The notes under the pieces are model-generated. The model had not been told where the DNA came from and ran no database searches. It saw only the letters and a program-made list of their open reading frames with translations. Shown here piece by piece: positions 8,146-18,054 of a DNA stretch of 64,000 nt (its first letter is position 1; the number at the start of each line of letters is the position of its first letter). Source of the stretch: Simplicispira hankyongi (GTDB lineage Bacteria; Pseudomonadota; Gammaproteobacteria; Burkholderiales; Burkholderiaceae_C); contig NZ_QXJC01000001.1 in assembly GCF_003570885.1 (NCBI RefSeq), forward strand, positions 434,001 to 498,000, given 5' to 3'. A program made the position numbers and the translations under genes.

Positions 8146-8244
8146 GTTTGTCTCGCTTTCTTTTCGGGAGACGACTTGCAACTGGGACACCGCCCTGCGC
8201 TGGCGGGGCGGTGTCCTGGCTGAAAAGTGGGTCTCGATGTGCGC

Positions 8245-10959
8245 TTATGCGTAAAGAGGGTTCACCTTCTCGGTCTGGATACCGTACTTCTGGATGGCCT
8301 CGGCCACCTTGGCGTGCGGCAGCTTGCCCTCATCCGCCAGAGATTTGAGCGCGGCCACCGTGATGTAGTGGCAGTTGATCTCGAAATGCTCGCGCAGCTT
8401 GTAGCGGAAATCGCTGCGGCCAAAGCCATCCGTGCCCAGCACCTTGTAGCTGCGCCCGGCAGGAATGTACGGACGAATCTGCTCGGCGTAGGCCTTGATG
8501 TAGTCGGTCGACGCCACGATCGGACCGCTGTGGCCTGACAGTTGCTGCGTGACAAAAGGCACGCGCGCTGTCTCCAATGGGTGCAGCAGGTTCCAGCGCT
8601 CGGCATCCTGGCCCTCACGGGTCAGCTCATTGAAGCTGGTGCAGCTCCAGACATCGGCCTGCACGCCCCACTCGGCGGCCAGTAGTTTTTGCGCTTCAAG
8701 CGATTCCCGCAGGATGGAGCCCGAGCCCAGCAACTGCACGCGTTTGTCGCCCTCGGCGCCTTGCTTGCACAGGTACATGCCCTTGAGAATCTGCTCTTCG
8801 GTGCCCGCCGTCAGGCCGGGCATGGCGTAGTTTTCGTTCAGCAGGGTGATGTAGTAGTACACATTCTCCTGGCGCTCGACCATGCGCTTCAAGCCTTCTT
8901 GCATGATGACGGCCACCTCGTGCGCAAAGGTCGGGTCGTAACCGACGCAGTTGGGGATCACGCTGGCCAGAATGTGGCTGTGGCCGTCTTCGTGCTGCAA
9001 GCCTTCGCCGTTGAGCGTGGTGCGCCCGGAGGTACCCCCCAGGATGAAGCCGCGCGCCTGCATGTCGCCGGCCGCCCAGGCAAAGTCACCAAAGCGCTGG
9101 AACCCGAACATCGAGTAGTACACGTAGAACGGAATCATGATGCGGTTGTTCGTCGAATACGACGTCGCCGCGGCAATCCACGAACACATGCCGCCGGCTT
9201 CGTTGATGCCTTCCTGCAGGATCTGGCCGTTGGCCTGCTCCTTGTAGTACATCACCTGCTCGCGGTCCACCGGGGTATAGAGCTGGCCCTTGGGGTTGTA
9301 GATGCCGATCTGGCGGAACATGCCTTCCATGCCGAAGGTGCGCGCCTCATCGACCAGGATGGGCACGACGCGCGGGCCCAGCGCCTTGTCGCGCAGCAAC
9401 TGCGTCAAAAAGCGCACATAGGCCTGGGTGGTGCTGATCTCGCGGCCTTCGGCCGTGGGCTCCAGGATGGCCTTGAAGGTCTCCAGCGACGGCACGGTGA
9501 AATGCTCGTCGGCCTTCTCCCGGCGCTTGGGCAGGTAGCCGCCCAGCGCCTTGCGCCGCTCGTGCAGGTAGCGCATTTCCGGCGTGTCGTCGGCCGGTTT
9601 GTAGTACGGCAGCTTTTCAAGCTCGCTGTCGGGGATGGGGATGGCGAAGCGGTCGCGGATGTAGCGGATGTCCTCGTCGGCCAGTTTCTTGGTCTGGTGC
9701 ACCGTGTTCTTGCCCTCGCCGGCCTTGCCCATGCCGTAGCCCTTGACGGTCTTGACGAGCAGCACGGTGGGGTCGCCCTTGTGCGCGTTGGCAGCATGGA
9801 AGGCAGCGAAGACTTTCTCCGGGTCGTGGCCACCACGGCGCAGTTCCCAGATGTCGTCGTCGCTCAGGTGCTCGACCAGTTTCAACGTTTCCGGGTACTT
9901 GCCGAAGAAATGCTTGCGGATATAGGCGCCGTCCATGGCGCGGTAGGTCTGGTAGTCGCCATCCACCGTCTCCATCATCACCTGCCGGAGCTTGCCGCTC
10001 TTGTCGCGCGCCAGCAGGTCGTCCCAGCCCTTGCCCCACAAGAGCTTGATGACGTGCCAGCCCGCGCCGCGGAAGTCGCCTTCCAACTCTTGAATGATCT
10101 TGCCGTTGCCGCGCACCGGGCCGTCGAGCCGCTGCAGGTTGCAATTGATGACGAAAATCAGGTTGTCGAGCTGCTCACGCGCCGCCAAGCTGATGGCACC
10201 CTTGCTCTCGGGTTCGTCCATTTCGCCGTCGCCCAGGAACACCCAGACCTTGCGGTTGGCCGTGTCGGCAATCCCGCGCGCGTGCAAATATTTAAGAAAG
10301 CGCGCCTGGTAGATCGCCATCATGGGCCCCAGGCCCATGCTGACGGTGGGGAACTGCCAGAAGCCCGGCATCAGCTTGGGGTGTGGGTAGCTCGACAGGC
10401 CCTTGCCGCCGACTTCCTGGCGGAAATTCTCCAGTTGGTCTTCGGAAATGCGCCCTTCCAGGTAGGCGCGCGCGTAGATGCCCGGTGCGCTGTGGCCCTG
10501 AAAGTAGATGCAGTCGCCGCCGTGGGTTTCGCTCTCGGCGTGCCAGAAATGGTTGAAACCGGCACCCCACATGCTGGCCAGCGAGGCAAAGGAGCCGATA
10601 TGCCCACCCAGATCGCCGCCGTCGGCCGGGTGCAGGCGGTTGGCACGCACCACCATGGCCATGGCGTTCCAGCGCATGTAGGCGCGCAGGCGCTTTTCAA
10701 TCGAGATGTTGCCCGGGCAACGCGCTTCCTGGTCGGGTTCGAGCGTGTTCACGTAGCCGGTATTGGCGGAAAACGGCATGTCCAGGCTGTTCTGGCGCGC
10801 ATGTTCCAGCAGTTGCTCAAGAAGGAAGTGCGCACGCTCCAGGCCTTCGCTTTCGATCACGGCGGACAAGGCATCTGTCCACTCGCGCGTTTCCTGTTGG
10901 TCGGTATCTGTAATGCCTGCTGCCGCAAGGGGGGCGGGGGTCTGGGACGCGTCTGCCAT
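8245..10959 (-). CDS. aceE: Pyruvate dehydrogenase E1 component, homodimeric type
   Basis: Thiamine-diphosphate enzyme that decarboxylates pyruvate and acetylates the E2 lipoyl group. The 904-residue length matches the single-chain AceE family of Proteobacteria. The ThDP/magnesium motif GDGEMDEPESKGAISLAARE...INCNLQRLDGPVRGN is at about residues 242-282. The C-terminal transketolase-like domain ends with RSDFRYKLREHFEIN. I use the ATG at 10959, preceded by TAGGAGACAG; the frame upstream is not AceE-like. It is first in aceE-aceF-lpdA-DUF3079 and is transcribed divergently from a histidine kinase gene across a 166-bp AT-rich gap. Confidence 0.97.
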   Translation of the reverse strand: MADASQTPAPLAAAGITDTDQQETREWTDALSAVIESEGLERAHFLLEQLLEHARQNSLDMPFSANTGYVNTLEPDQEARCPGNISIEKRLRAYMRWNAMAMVVRANRLHPADGGDLGGHIGSFASLASMWGAGFNHFWHAESETHGGDCIYFQGHSAPGIYARAYLEGRISEDQLENFRQEVGGKGLSSYPHPKLMPGFWQFPTVSMGLGPMMAIYQARFLKYLHARGIADTANRKVWVFLGDGEMDEPESKGAISLAAREQLDNLIFVINCNLQRLDGPVRGNGKIIQELEGDFRGAGWHVIKLLWGKGWDDLLARDKSGKLRQVMMETVDGDYQTYRAMDGAYIRKHFFGKYPETLKLVEHLSDDDIWELRRGGHDPEKVFAAFHAANAHKGDPTVLLVKTVKGYGMGKAGEGKNTVHQTKKLADEDIRYIRDRFAIPIPDSELEKLPYYKPADDTPEMRYLHERRKALGGYLPKRREKADEHFTVPSLETFKAILEPTAEGREISTTQAYVRFLTQLLRDKALGPRVVPILVDEARTFGMEGMFRQIGIYNPKGQLYTPVDREQVMYYKEQANGQILQEGINEAGGMCSWIAAATSYSTNNRIMIPFYVYYSMFGFQRFGDFAWAAGDMQARGFILGGTSGRTTLNGEGLQHEDGHSHILASVIPNCVGYDPTFAHEVAVIMQEGLKRMVERQENVYYYITLLNENYAMPGLTAGTEEQILKGMYLCKQGAEGDKRVQLLGSGSILRESLEAQKLLAAEWGVQADVWSCTSFNELTREGQDAERWNLLHPLETARVPFVTQQLSGHSGPIVASTDYIKAYAEQIRPYIPAGRSYKVLGTDGFGRSDFRYKLREHFEINCHYITVAALKSLADEGKLPHAKVAEAIQKYGIQTEKVNPLYA

Positions 10960-11125
10960 GCTCTGTCTCCTATGTGTTTGACCACAATTTAGTACGGTTC
11001 CTCTAGTTTCGCACATTTTTCCAAAATTTCAAATAGTGCATTTTCATTTCATATTGTGATATTTTGAAATCAATCAGCCACTTCCACTACCAGAAACGAA
11101 GCGCGCTCCCCTCTACACTCGCTCC
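10960..11125. promoter_or_regulatory. Divergent promoter region aceE / histidine kinase
   Basis: An AT-rich gap, unusual in this GC-rich window, that must hold the promoters for the pyruvate dehydrogenase operon and the divergent two-component pair. It contains an inverted repeat with arms ATTTCAAA (11026-11033) and TTTGAAAT (11063-11070), separated by 29 bases. I cannot place a confident -35/-10 pair. Confidence 0.4.
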
Positions 11126-13687
11126 ATGTCCTTGAAGACTTCCCAAGCTCCGGCCCCGATCCGTGCGCCCTCGCAGCGCAGTGCGGTGGCGCGCTGGTGG
11201 GCCACCTGGTGGCGCAGCCTGTCCCCCAACCGGCAAGACCGATTTGCTGCGCTGGCGCCGCTGGCGGCCGTTCTGTTGTTTCTTGCGGCCATCGTCGCGG
11301 CCTTTTGGTACTTGCGCGTCGAAGAGGCCTACCGCGAGCAGGAGGCGGTGCGCCGCGACGTTGAATATGCGCAGCAGCGCATCCGGCTGCGTTTGCTGGA
11401 ACGCCAGGAGCAGTTGATGCGGATTGCGCGCGATCTGTCCAACAAGGACATCGAGCTGCCCCAGTTTCACCAGCGTGCCGAGGCTCTGATCGGTCAATAC
11501 CCCGAGCTCCAGGCCATCACCTGGATCGACGAAACCGGCCGCATCCTCGCGAGCCATGCGACACCGACCATCACAAGCGCCCAAGTGCGCGTGGCCGGCG
11601 AGGTGTTGCACAAGGGCGAAACGCAAACCGTGTTCGCGCTGTCACGTTCAACGCAGCAGCCGGTGTACTCCCAACCTGCACTGGCAGATGGCGAATCGGT
11701 CCCCTTGCTACAGCTGCAGGTCCCCATCAATGCGCAGGGCAATTTCGCCGGCGTGGTGCTGGGGGAGTATTCCGTGGACAACCTGCTGCGCTATGGCACG
11801 CCCACCGAGCTGCTGGCCCGTTATGCCATGACGCTGCTTGACGCCAAGGGCAAGGTCCTCGCCGGCGTGCCCCTGGCACCACGCGAGCCCCCCGAATGGA
11901 TGCCGGGGGACCGCCGCACCACGGCCTACCAGGTGCCGGTCTCTCCCGTGGGCGATAGCCTGGTGCTGCGCGCCCAGGCCTATCGCACCTCGCTCGGGTT
12001 GGTGGGCAGCGGCCTGTTCTGGCTGGTAGGCGCGCTGAGTGCCATGACGGCCTGGATGCTGATCGCCACCTGGCGCCATACGCGCCGGCGCATGCAGGCC
12101 CAGGAGGCACTGGTGCAGGAAACGAATTTCCGCCGTGCGATGGAAAATTCCGTCCTCACCGGCATGCGCGCGCTGGACCTGAACGGCCAAATCACCTACG
12201 TCAACGCCGCCTTTTGCCAAATGACGGGTTGGACCGAAGAGGAACTCGTCGGCCAGATGCCCCCTTTTCCCTACTGGCCCGACTCCGACCACGAAACGCT
12301 GCGCGCCCGGCTACAGGACGAGCTCAGTGGCAAGAGCATCGCTGGCGGCTTCCAAGTGCGGGTGCGGCGCAAGAGTGGCTCCGTGTTCGACGCTCGGCTC
12401 TACGTCTCGCCGCTGATCGATGCGCGCGGCCGCCAGACCGGCTGGATGACCTCGATGACCGACATCACCGAGCCCAACCGCATCCGCGAGCAACTCACCG
12501 CCTCGCACGAGCGCTTCACCATCGTGCTCGAAGCGCTGGACGCCTCGGTTTCGGTCGCGCCGCTGGGCAGTGCCGAGCTGTTGTTTGCCAACAAGCTGTA
12601 CCGCCAATGGTTTGGCTCCCAGACCGACGGCCATTTGCAACTCGTGGCGCAGGCTGGCGTATTGCCAGCCGGTGATGCCGGCCACCCCTCGGACGAAGAC
12701 CCGCTGATGGGCCTGCCCACCGACAGCCTGACCAGCGCCAACACCGAAAACGCAGAAATCTTCCTGCCCGACCTGGGCAAATGGCTGGAAGTGCGCTCTC
12801 GCTATTTGAGTTGGGTGGATGGGCGCCTGGCACAAATGGTGATTGCCACCGACATCACGCCGCGCCGCCTGGCCGAAGCGCAGGCTGCGCGCCAGACCGA
12901 GCGCGCCCAATCCGTCAGCGGCCTGATCACCATGGGCGAGATGGCATCCAGCGTGGCGCATGAGCTCAACCAGCCGCTCACCGCCATCAGCAACTACTGC
13001 AGCGGCATCATCTCGCGCGTCAAAAGCGGGCAAATCACCGAGCCTGCCTTGCTGGCCGCGCTGGAGAAGACGGCGCACCAGGCGCAGCGCGCCGGCCAGA
13101 TCATCCAGCGCATCCGCGAATTCGTGAAGAAAAGCGAGCCCAAGCGCCAGCTCGCCAACGCCGAGCAAATGGTGGCCGAAGCTGTCGAACTGGCCGGTAT
13201 TGAACTGCGCCGCAACAACGTGCGCCTGACGCAGTACCTTGCCGCACGACTGCCTCCTGTCATGGCCGATTCCATCCTGATCGAGCAAGTGCTGGTCAAC
13301 TTGATGAAGAACGGCGCCGAATCCATCGCCAACGCCGCTCGCCCACCGGCACAGCGCAGCGTGGAACTGCGCGTAGTGCCGCGCCAGATGAATGGCGTGG
13401 AAGGGCTCGAATTTTCCGTACAGGACAGCGGACGCGGCCTCGCCCCCGAAGTGCTGGAGCGCCTGTTTGAAGCCTTCTTCTCGACCAAGACGCAAGGCAT
13501 GGGCATGGGGCTCAACTTGTGCCGCAGCATTGTCGAGTCGCACCAGGGCAGGATGCGGGCAGAGAACATTTACAATGGCCCAGAGGTTACGGGTTGCCGC
13601 TTCACCTTCTGGTTGCCGCTCGCTGCGCCTGCCATTGACACTACAAATGTTGTAGCAAACACCGACTCCCCAAGGACAATTGCATGA
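11126..13687 (+). CDS. PAS-domain sensor histidine kinase (FixL/DctB-like)
   Basis: An 853-residue membrane sensor kinase. Two membrane segments (about residues 45-66 and 290-315) flank an extracytoplasmic sensing domain. Two PAS domains follow (starting near NFRRAMENSVLTGM and RFTIVLEALDASVS), then the phosphoacceptor helix MGEMASSVAHELNQPLTAIS with His612 and an ATPase domain with NLMKNGAESI and GMGMGLNLCRS. It overlaps the response regulator gene by four bases (ATGA), so the two form a system. Its position divergent from aceE suggests, but does not prove, a role in sensing carbon or respiratory state. The ligand is unknown. Confidence 0.9.
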   Translation: MSLKTSQAPAPIRAPSQRSAVARWWATWWRSLSPNRQDRFAALAPLAAVLLFLAAIVAAFWYLRVEEAYREQEAVRRDVEYAQQRIRLRLLERQEQLMRIARDLSNKDIELPQFHQRAEALIGQYPELQAITWIDETGRILASHATPTITSAQVRVAGEVLHKGETQTVFALSRSTQQPVYSQPALADGESVPLLQLQVPINAQGNFAGVVLGEYSVDNLLRYGTPTELLARYAMTLLDAKGKVLAGVPLAPREPPEWMPGDRRTTAYQVPVSPVGDSLVLRAQAYRTSLGLVGSGLFWLVGALSAMTAWMLIATWRHTRRRMQAQEALVQETNFRRAMENSVLTGMRALDLNGQITYVNAAFCQMTGWTEEELVGQMPPFPYWPDSDHETLRARLQDELSGKSIAGGFQVRVRRKSGSVFDARLYVSPLIDARGRQTGWMTSMTDITEPNRIREQLTASHERFTIVLEALDASVSVAPLGSAELLFANKLYRQWFGSQTDGHLQLVAQAGVLPAGDAGHPSDEDPLMGLPTDSLTSANTENAEIFLPDLGKWLEVRSRYLSWVDGRLAQMVIATDITPRRLAEAQAARQTERAQSVSGLITMGEMASSVAHELNQPLTAISNYCSGIISRVKSGQITEPALLAALEKTAHQAQRAGQIIQRIREFVKKSEPKRQLANAEQMVAEAVELAGIELRRNNVRLTQYLAARLPPVMADSILIEQVLVNLMKNGAESIANAARPPAQRSVELRVVPRQMNGVEGLEFSVQDSGRGLAPEVLERLFEAFFSTKTQGMGMGLNLCRSIVESHQGRMRAENIYNGPEVTGCRFTFWLPLAAPAIDTTNVVANTDSPRTIA

Positions 13688-14310
13688 GTTTGATTCCCAA
13701 AAAAGGTACCGTCTATGTTGTCGACGACGACGAAGCGGTGCGTGATTCGCTGCAATGGCTGCTCGAAGGGAAAGACTACCGGGTTCGATGTTTTGATTCC
13801 GCCGAGTCCTTTCTGGCGCGCTACGACCCGCGTGAAGTCGCCTGCCTGATCGTCGACATCCGCATGGGCGGCATGACGGGGCTCGAGTTGCAGGAACGCC
13901 TCATTGAGCGCAAATCTCCCTTGCCCATCGTGTTCATCACCGGCCACGGCGACGTGCCCATGGCGGTGGACACCATGAAGAAAGGCGCGCTCGACTTCAT
14001 TCAAAAGCCCTTTGATGAAGAAGCGCTGCTCACTCTGGTGGACCGTATGCTTGAGCGTGCACGCGAGTCCTTCGCCGACTACCAGCAAGCGGCCAGCCGC
14101 GAGGCTTTGCTCTCCAAGCTCACCACGCGCGAAGCGCAGGTACTTGAGCGCATCGTCGCCGGGCGACTGAACAAGCAGATCGCCGACGACCTGGGTATCA
14201 GCATCAAGACGGTGGAGGCGCACCGCGCCAACATCATGGAAAAGCTCGGCGCCAACACCGTGGCAGACCTGCTCAAGATCGCACTGGGTCAGGCTGCTCC
14301 GCGCCCTTGA
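13684..14310 (+). CDS. FixJ/NarL-type response regulator
   Basis: A 208-residue two-domain regulator. The receiver domain has the acidic pair DDDEAVRDS near residue 15, the phosphoacceptor Asp58 (CLIVDIRMGG), Thr in FITGHGD and Lys in QKPFDEE. The C-terminal LuxR-type helix-turn-helix is LTTREAQVLERIVAGRLNKQ onward, ending IMEKLGANTVADLLK. The start codon overlaps the kinase stop. It is expected to be phosphorylated by the upstream kinase and to bind DNA. Targets are unknown, with the divergent pyruvate dehydrogenase operon an obvious candidate. Confidence 0.92.
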   Translation: MSLIPKKGTVYVVDDDEAVRDSLQWLLEGKDYRVRCFDSAESFLARYDPREVACLIVDIRMGGMTGLELQERLIERKSPLPIVFITGHGDVPMAVDTMKKGALDFIQKPFDEEALLTLVDRMLERARESFADYQQAASREALLSKLTTREAQVLERIVAGRLNKQIADDLGISIKTVEAHRANIMEKLGANTVADLLKIALGQAAPRP

Positions 14311-14321
14311 TTGCTCCTTTT

Positions 14322-14369
14322 TATATAGCTGCCAGCGCATATAGAATAAGCGCTAGAGGCCAATTTGAT
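14322..14369. repeat. Dispersed palindromic repeat, intergenic
   Basis: Copy between the response regulator and folD: ATATAGCTGCCAGCGC, then AATAAGCGCTAGAGGC and CAATTTGA. It can form a hairpin followed by no clear T-run on the plus strand. It belongs to the CTCTAGCGCTT/AAGCGCTAG family found across the window. Confidence 0.75.
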
Positions 14370-14379
14370 TGATATTTTT

Positions 14380-15231
14380 ATGACGGCGACGATCATTGAT
14401 GGAAACGCGCTCGCAGCGCAACTGCGCGCCGATGTGGCACGCCGCACCGCCGAACTCACTGCACGCGGTACGCAACCCGGCCTGGCCGTGGTGCTCGTGG
14501 GCGAAGACCCGGCAAGCCAGGTGTACGTGGGCAAAAAGGTACAGGCCTGCGCCGATGCAGGCTTTCATTCGGTGCTGGAGCGTTATGGCGCCGACCTGAC
14601 CGAGGCCGACCTGCTGGGTCGCATTGCAGCGCTCAACGCCGACCCGCGTATTCATGGCATTCTGGTGCAACTGCCATTGCCCAAGCACATTGACGCGCAA
14701 AAGGTCATTGCCGCCATTGCGCCAGAGAAAGACGTGGACGGCTTCCATGTCGCCAGCGCCGGCGCCTTGCTCACCGGCACGCCCGGTTTCTGGTCGTGCA
14801 CGCCTTACGGCTGCATGAAGCTGATCGAGAGCACGGGCATCGACCTGCGCGGCAAGCATGCCGTGGTCATCGGGCGCAGCAACAACGTCGGCAAGCCCAT
14901 GGCGCTGATGCTGCTGCAAAAGAACGCCACCGTCACCGTGTGCCACAGCGCCACGGCCAACCTCAAGCACCACACGCTGCAGGCCGACGTCATCGTCGCG
15001 GCGGTCGGGCGGCAAAACACCGTCACGGCCGACATGGTCAAGCCCGGCGCGGTGGTCATCGACATCGGCATGAACCGCAACGCCGCCGGAAAGCTCTGCG
15101 GCGACGTGGATTTCGAAGGTGTCAAGCAGGTCGCCGGCTGGATCACGCCCGTGCCTGGTGGCGTCGGCCCCATGACCGTGACCATGCTGCTGGTCAACAC
15201 ACTGCAAGCCGCCGAACGCGCGGCCGCGTGA
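14380..15231 (+). CDS. folD: Methylenetetrahydrofolate dehydrogenase / cyclohydrolase FolD
   Basis: Bifunctional one-carbon enzyme interconverting methylene-, methenyl- and formyl-tetrahydrofolate with NADP. The 283-residue product has the family motifs [14 protein letters not shown] (catalytic lysine), [26 protein letters not shown] and the C-terminal [16 protein letters not shown] choose the ATG at 14380; an in-frame TTG at 14365 lies inside the preceding repeat. It stands between a two-component system and an oligopeptidase, with no sign of a shared pathway. Confidence 0.96.
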   Translation: MTATIIDGNALAAQLRADVARRTAELTARGTQPGLAVVLVGEDPASQVYVGKKVQACADAGFHSVLERYGADLTEADLLGRIAALNADPRIHGILVQLPLPKHIDAQKVIAAIAPEKDVDGFHVASAGALLTGTPGFWSCTPYGCMKLIESTGIDLRGKHAVVIGRSNNVGKPMALMLLQKNATVTVCHSATANLKHHTLQADVIVAAVGRQNTVTADMVKPGAVVIDIGMNRNAAGKLCGDVDFEGVKQVAGWITPVPGGVGPMTVTMLLVNTLQAAERAAA

Positions 15232-15290
15232 CGTGTTGCCAGCGCCTCATATTCCTTGAACCCGCGCCTGCGGGCACCATCTATACCCGC

Positions 15291-17321
15291 ATGAGCAATC
15301 CCCTTCTCGACTTTTCCGGCCTGCCGGCCTTCGACCGCATCGCACCCACGGATGTCGCGCCCGCCATGGACACCCTGCTGGCGCGGGCCGATGCCGCGCT
15401 GCAAACGGTCACGGCACCCGAATTTCCCGCCAACTGGAACGCCATCGCCCGCGTGCTGGACGTGGCCACCGAAGAACTGGGCCGCGCCTGGGGCGTCGTC
15501 AGCCACCTGAACAGCGTCGCCGACACGCCCGAGCTGCGGGGCGCCTACAACGCCGCCCTGCCCCGCGTGACGGACTTCTGGACGCGCCTGGGTGCCGATG
15601 AGCATCTGTACGCCAAGTACAAGGCCATCACGCCTGCCAGCCTCAATGCCGAGCAACTGCAGGCCTGGAAAAACGCCGTGCGCAATTTCGTGCTGTCGGG
15701 CGCCGAGCTCGCAGGAGCGGCGAAAGAGCGCTTCGCGCAGATCCAGGAGCGCATGGCCGAGCTGCAGCAGAAGTTCAGCGAGAACGCGCTCGATGCGACC
15801 GACTCCTTCGCCTACTACGTACCCGAGGAGGAACTCGATGGCGTCCCCGCAGACGTCATCCAGGCCTGCCGCGACGCGGCGAAGGCCGAGGACAAGGCCG
15901 GCTGCAAGCTCAGCCTCAAAATGCCGGTGTACCTGCCCATCATGCAGTTCGCCCGCAGCAGCGCCCTGCGCCAGGTCCTGTACCGCGCCTACGCCACGCG
16001 CGCCTCTGACCAGGCCGAGGGCGAAGCCCAGCGCTTTGATAACAGCGCCCTGATCCGTGAGATTCTCGCCCTGCGGCAGGAAGAAGCGCATTTGCTTGGC
16101 TACGCCAATTTTGGCGAGGTGTCGGTGACCCCGAAGATGGCCCAATCGACGGCCGAGGTGGTGAGTTTTCTGCGCGACCTGGGGCAACGCGCTCGCCCGT
16201 ACGCGGAGAAAGACGTATCGGATTTGCGCACCTTTGCCGCTGAGCAGCTCTCGCTTGCCGATCCGCAACCCTGGGATTGGCCCTATATCTCTGAACAACT
16301 CAAGGAAGCGCGCTACGCCTTCAGCGAGCAAGAGCTGCGCCAGTATTTCCCGGCCCCCACGGTACTTGCCGGGCTGTTCAAGATTGTCGAAACCCTGTTC
16401 GAGGTGGCGATTCGCCCCGACCAGGCGCCCGTCTGGAACCCGGCTGTGCAGTTCTACCGCATCGAACGCGCCGGCAGTCTGGTGGGCCAGTTCTACCTCG
16501 ACATGCCCGCGCGCAATGGCAAGCGGGGTGGCGCCTGGATGGACGACGCACGCACCCGCTGGCTGCGGCCCGATACCGGCGCGCTGCAAACACCCGTCGC
16601 CTACCTGGTGTGCAACTTCTCCGCTGGCAGCGAAGGCAAGCCTGCACTGCTCACGCACGACGACGTCATCACCCTGTTCCACGAGTTTGGCCACGGCCTG
16701 CAGCACATGCTCACGCAGGTGAACGAACGCGACGTTTCCGGCATTGCCGGAGTCGAATGGGATGCGGTCGAACTCCCCAGCCAGTTCATGGAGAACTTCT
16801 GCTGGGAATGGGACGTGCTGCGCCACATGACGGCCCACGCCGACACGGGCGCGCCGCTGCCCCGCAGCCTGTTCGACAAGATGATTGCCGCGAAGAATTT
16901 CCAGAGCGGCATGCAAACGCTGCGGCAAATCGAGTTCGCCCTGTTTGACATGCTGCTGCACACCGAACACGACCCGGCTCAGGATTTCATGCCGCTGCTC
17001 GACCTGGTGCGTGCCGAGGTGGCCGTGTTGCAGCCGCCGGCCTTCAGCCGCACGGCGCACACCTTCAGCCATATCTTCGCCGGCGGCTATGCCGCAGGCT
17101 ATTACAGCTACAAGTGGGCCGAAGTTCTGTCCGCCGACGCCTATGCAGCCTTCGAGGAAACCACCGGCGCCGACGGCCTTCCCAACCCGGAAACCGGCCG
17201 CCGCTACCGCGAGGCCATTCTGGAATCAGGCGGCAGCCGCCCGGCGATGGAGTCGTTCAAGGCGTTCCGCGGCCGTGAGCCCAGCCTGGACGCCTTGCTG
17301 CGCCACCAGGGCATGGCCTGA
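15291..17321 (+). CDS. prlC: M3-family oligopeptidase (oligopeptidase A)
   Basis: A 676-residue cytosolic zinc metallopeptidase that cleaves short peptides, including degraded signal peptides in E. coli. The HExxH zinc motif is in FHEFGHGLQHMLT (His464 and His468), with the third ligand in the ENFCWEW region downstream. The C-terminal SYKWAEVLSADAYAAFEE is typical of PrlC. The start at 15291 gives MSNPLLDFSGLPAFDRI, standard for the family; the open frame continues upstream only because of antisense-like composition over folD. Very confident on family. Confidence 0.95.
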   Translation: MSNPLLDFSGLPAFDRIAPTDVAPAMDTLLARADAALQTVTAPEFPANWNAIARVLDVATEELGRAWGVVSHLNSVADTPELRGAYNAALPRVTDFWTRLGADEHLYAKYKAITPASLNAEQLQAWKNAVRNFVLSGAELAGAAKERFAQIQERMAELQQKFSENALDATDSFAYYVPEEELDGVPADVIQACRDAAKAEDKAGCKLSLKMPVYLPIMQFARSSALRQVLYRAYATRASDQAEGEAQRFDNSALIREILALRQEEAHLLGYANFGEVSVTPKMAQSTAEVVSFLRDLGQRARPYAEKDVSDLRTFAAEQLSLADPQPWDWPYISEQLKEARYAFSEQELRQYFPAPTVLAGLFKIVETLFEVAIRPDQAPVWNPAVQFYRIERAGSLVGQFYLDMPARNGKRGGAWMDDARTRWLRPDTGALQTPVAYLVCNFSAGSEGKPALLTHDDVITLFHEFGHGLQHMLTQVNERDVSGIAGVEWDAVELPSQFMENFCWEWDVLRHMTAHADTGAPLPRSLFDKMIAAKNFQSGMQTLRQIEFALFDMLLHTEHDPAQDFMPLLDLVRAEVAVLQPPAFSRTAHTFSHIFAGGYAAGYYSYKWAEVLSADAYAAFEETTGADGLPNPETGRRYREAILESGGSRPAMESFKAFRGREPSLDALLRHQGMA

Positions 17322-17392
17322 GGCATTCGCGCCCAGGGCCGAATTTCGGTGCAAGAATCCCCCTATTGGTTTTGGCAATCAGGAGACGCTTG

Positions 17393-18052
17393 ATGACAGT
17401 TTCACGCACGGTCTGGATTCCCTCGATCCTGGCGCTAGCCGCACTGGTCATTGCTGCAAGCGTGCAGGCCCAGCCGGTGTACCGCATCGTCGGGCCTGAC
17501 GGCAAAGTGACCTTTTCCGATCGCGCACCCGAGGTGGCCCAGCCCGGTGCGCACACCAGCACGGTCACGCCAACCGAGTCTGCAACCAGCACGTCCACCC
17601 TGCCCTTCGATCTGCGCCAGGTGGCACAGCGTTTTCCCGTCACGCTGTATTCCGGCGACAAATGCGCACCGTGCGACAGTGCACGCAGCATGCTGTCCAC
17701 GCGCGGCATTCCCTTTTCCGAGCGCACCGTGAATACCAATGAGGATGTGGAAGCCCTGCAGCGCCTGAGCGGCAACACCAATCTGCCTTTTGCCACCATC
17801 GGCGGGCAGCAGCTTTCGGGTTACTCAGCCACCGAATGGGCACAGTACCTGGATGCTGCCGGCTACCCCAAGCAATCGCAGTTGCCTGCCAACTACCGCC
17901 GCGCCGCGCCAATGCCCCTGGTCGCGGTCACACCCGCGCAGGCAGCATCCAAACCGGCAGCCGCCGCCACCACCGCACGCCCCCGGCAGCGTCCACCCAC
18001 TGCAGCACCTTCTGGGCCTACGCCCTCCAATCCGGCAGGCATCCAGTTCTGA
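17393..18052 (+). CDS. Exported DUF4124 / glutaredoxin-domain protein
   Basis: A 219-residue exported protein. A signal peptide (residues 1-24, cleavage near VQAQ) is followed by a short DUF4124 motif (VYRIVGPDGKVTFSDRAPE) and a glutaredoxin-like domain at about residues 80-160 with the redox motif CAPC (YSGDKCAPCDSARSML) and the NLPFATIGGQQLSGY stretch that supplies the cis-proline-like loop. The tail is Ala/Pro-rich and disordered. The start at 17393 has a good ribosome-binding site (AGGAGA). A role in envelope thiol chemistry is plausible but unproven. It converges on rpiA with two bases between the stops. Confidence 0.85.
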   Translation: MTVSRTVWIPSILALAALVIAASVQAQPVYRIVGPDGKVTFSDRAPEVAQPGAHTSTVTPTESATSTSTLPFDLRQVAQRFPVTLYSGDKCAPCDSARSMLSTRGIPFSERTVNTNEDVEALQRLSGNTNLPFATIGGQQLSGYSATEWAQYLDAAGYPKQSQLPANYRRAAPMPLVAVTPAQAASKPAAAATTARPRQRPPTAAPSGPTPSNPAGIQF

Positions 18053-18054
18053 CC

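Noticed and set aside
8689-10992. Long open frame antisense to aceE
   Set aside because: Same reason; the AceE frame has all catalytic motifs and a good start.
14805-17072. Long open frame antisense to prlC
   Set aside because: No recognisable domain and it lies wholly within a conserved peptidase gene.
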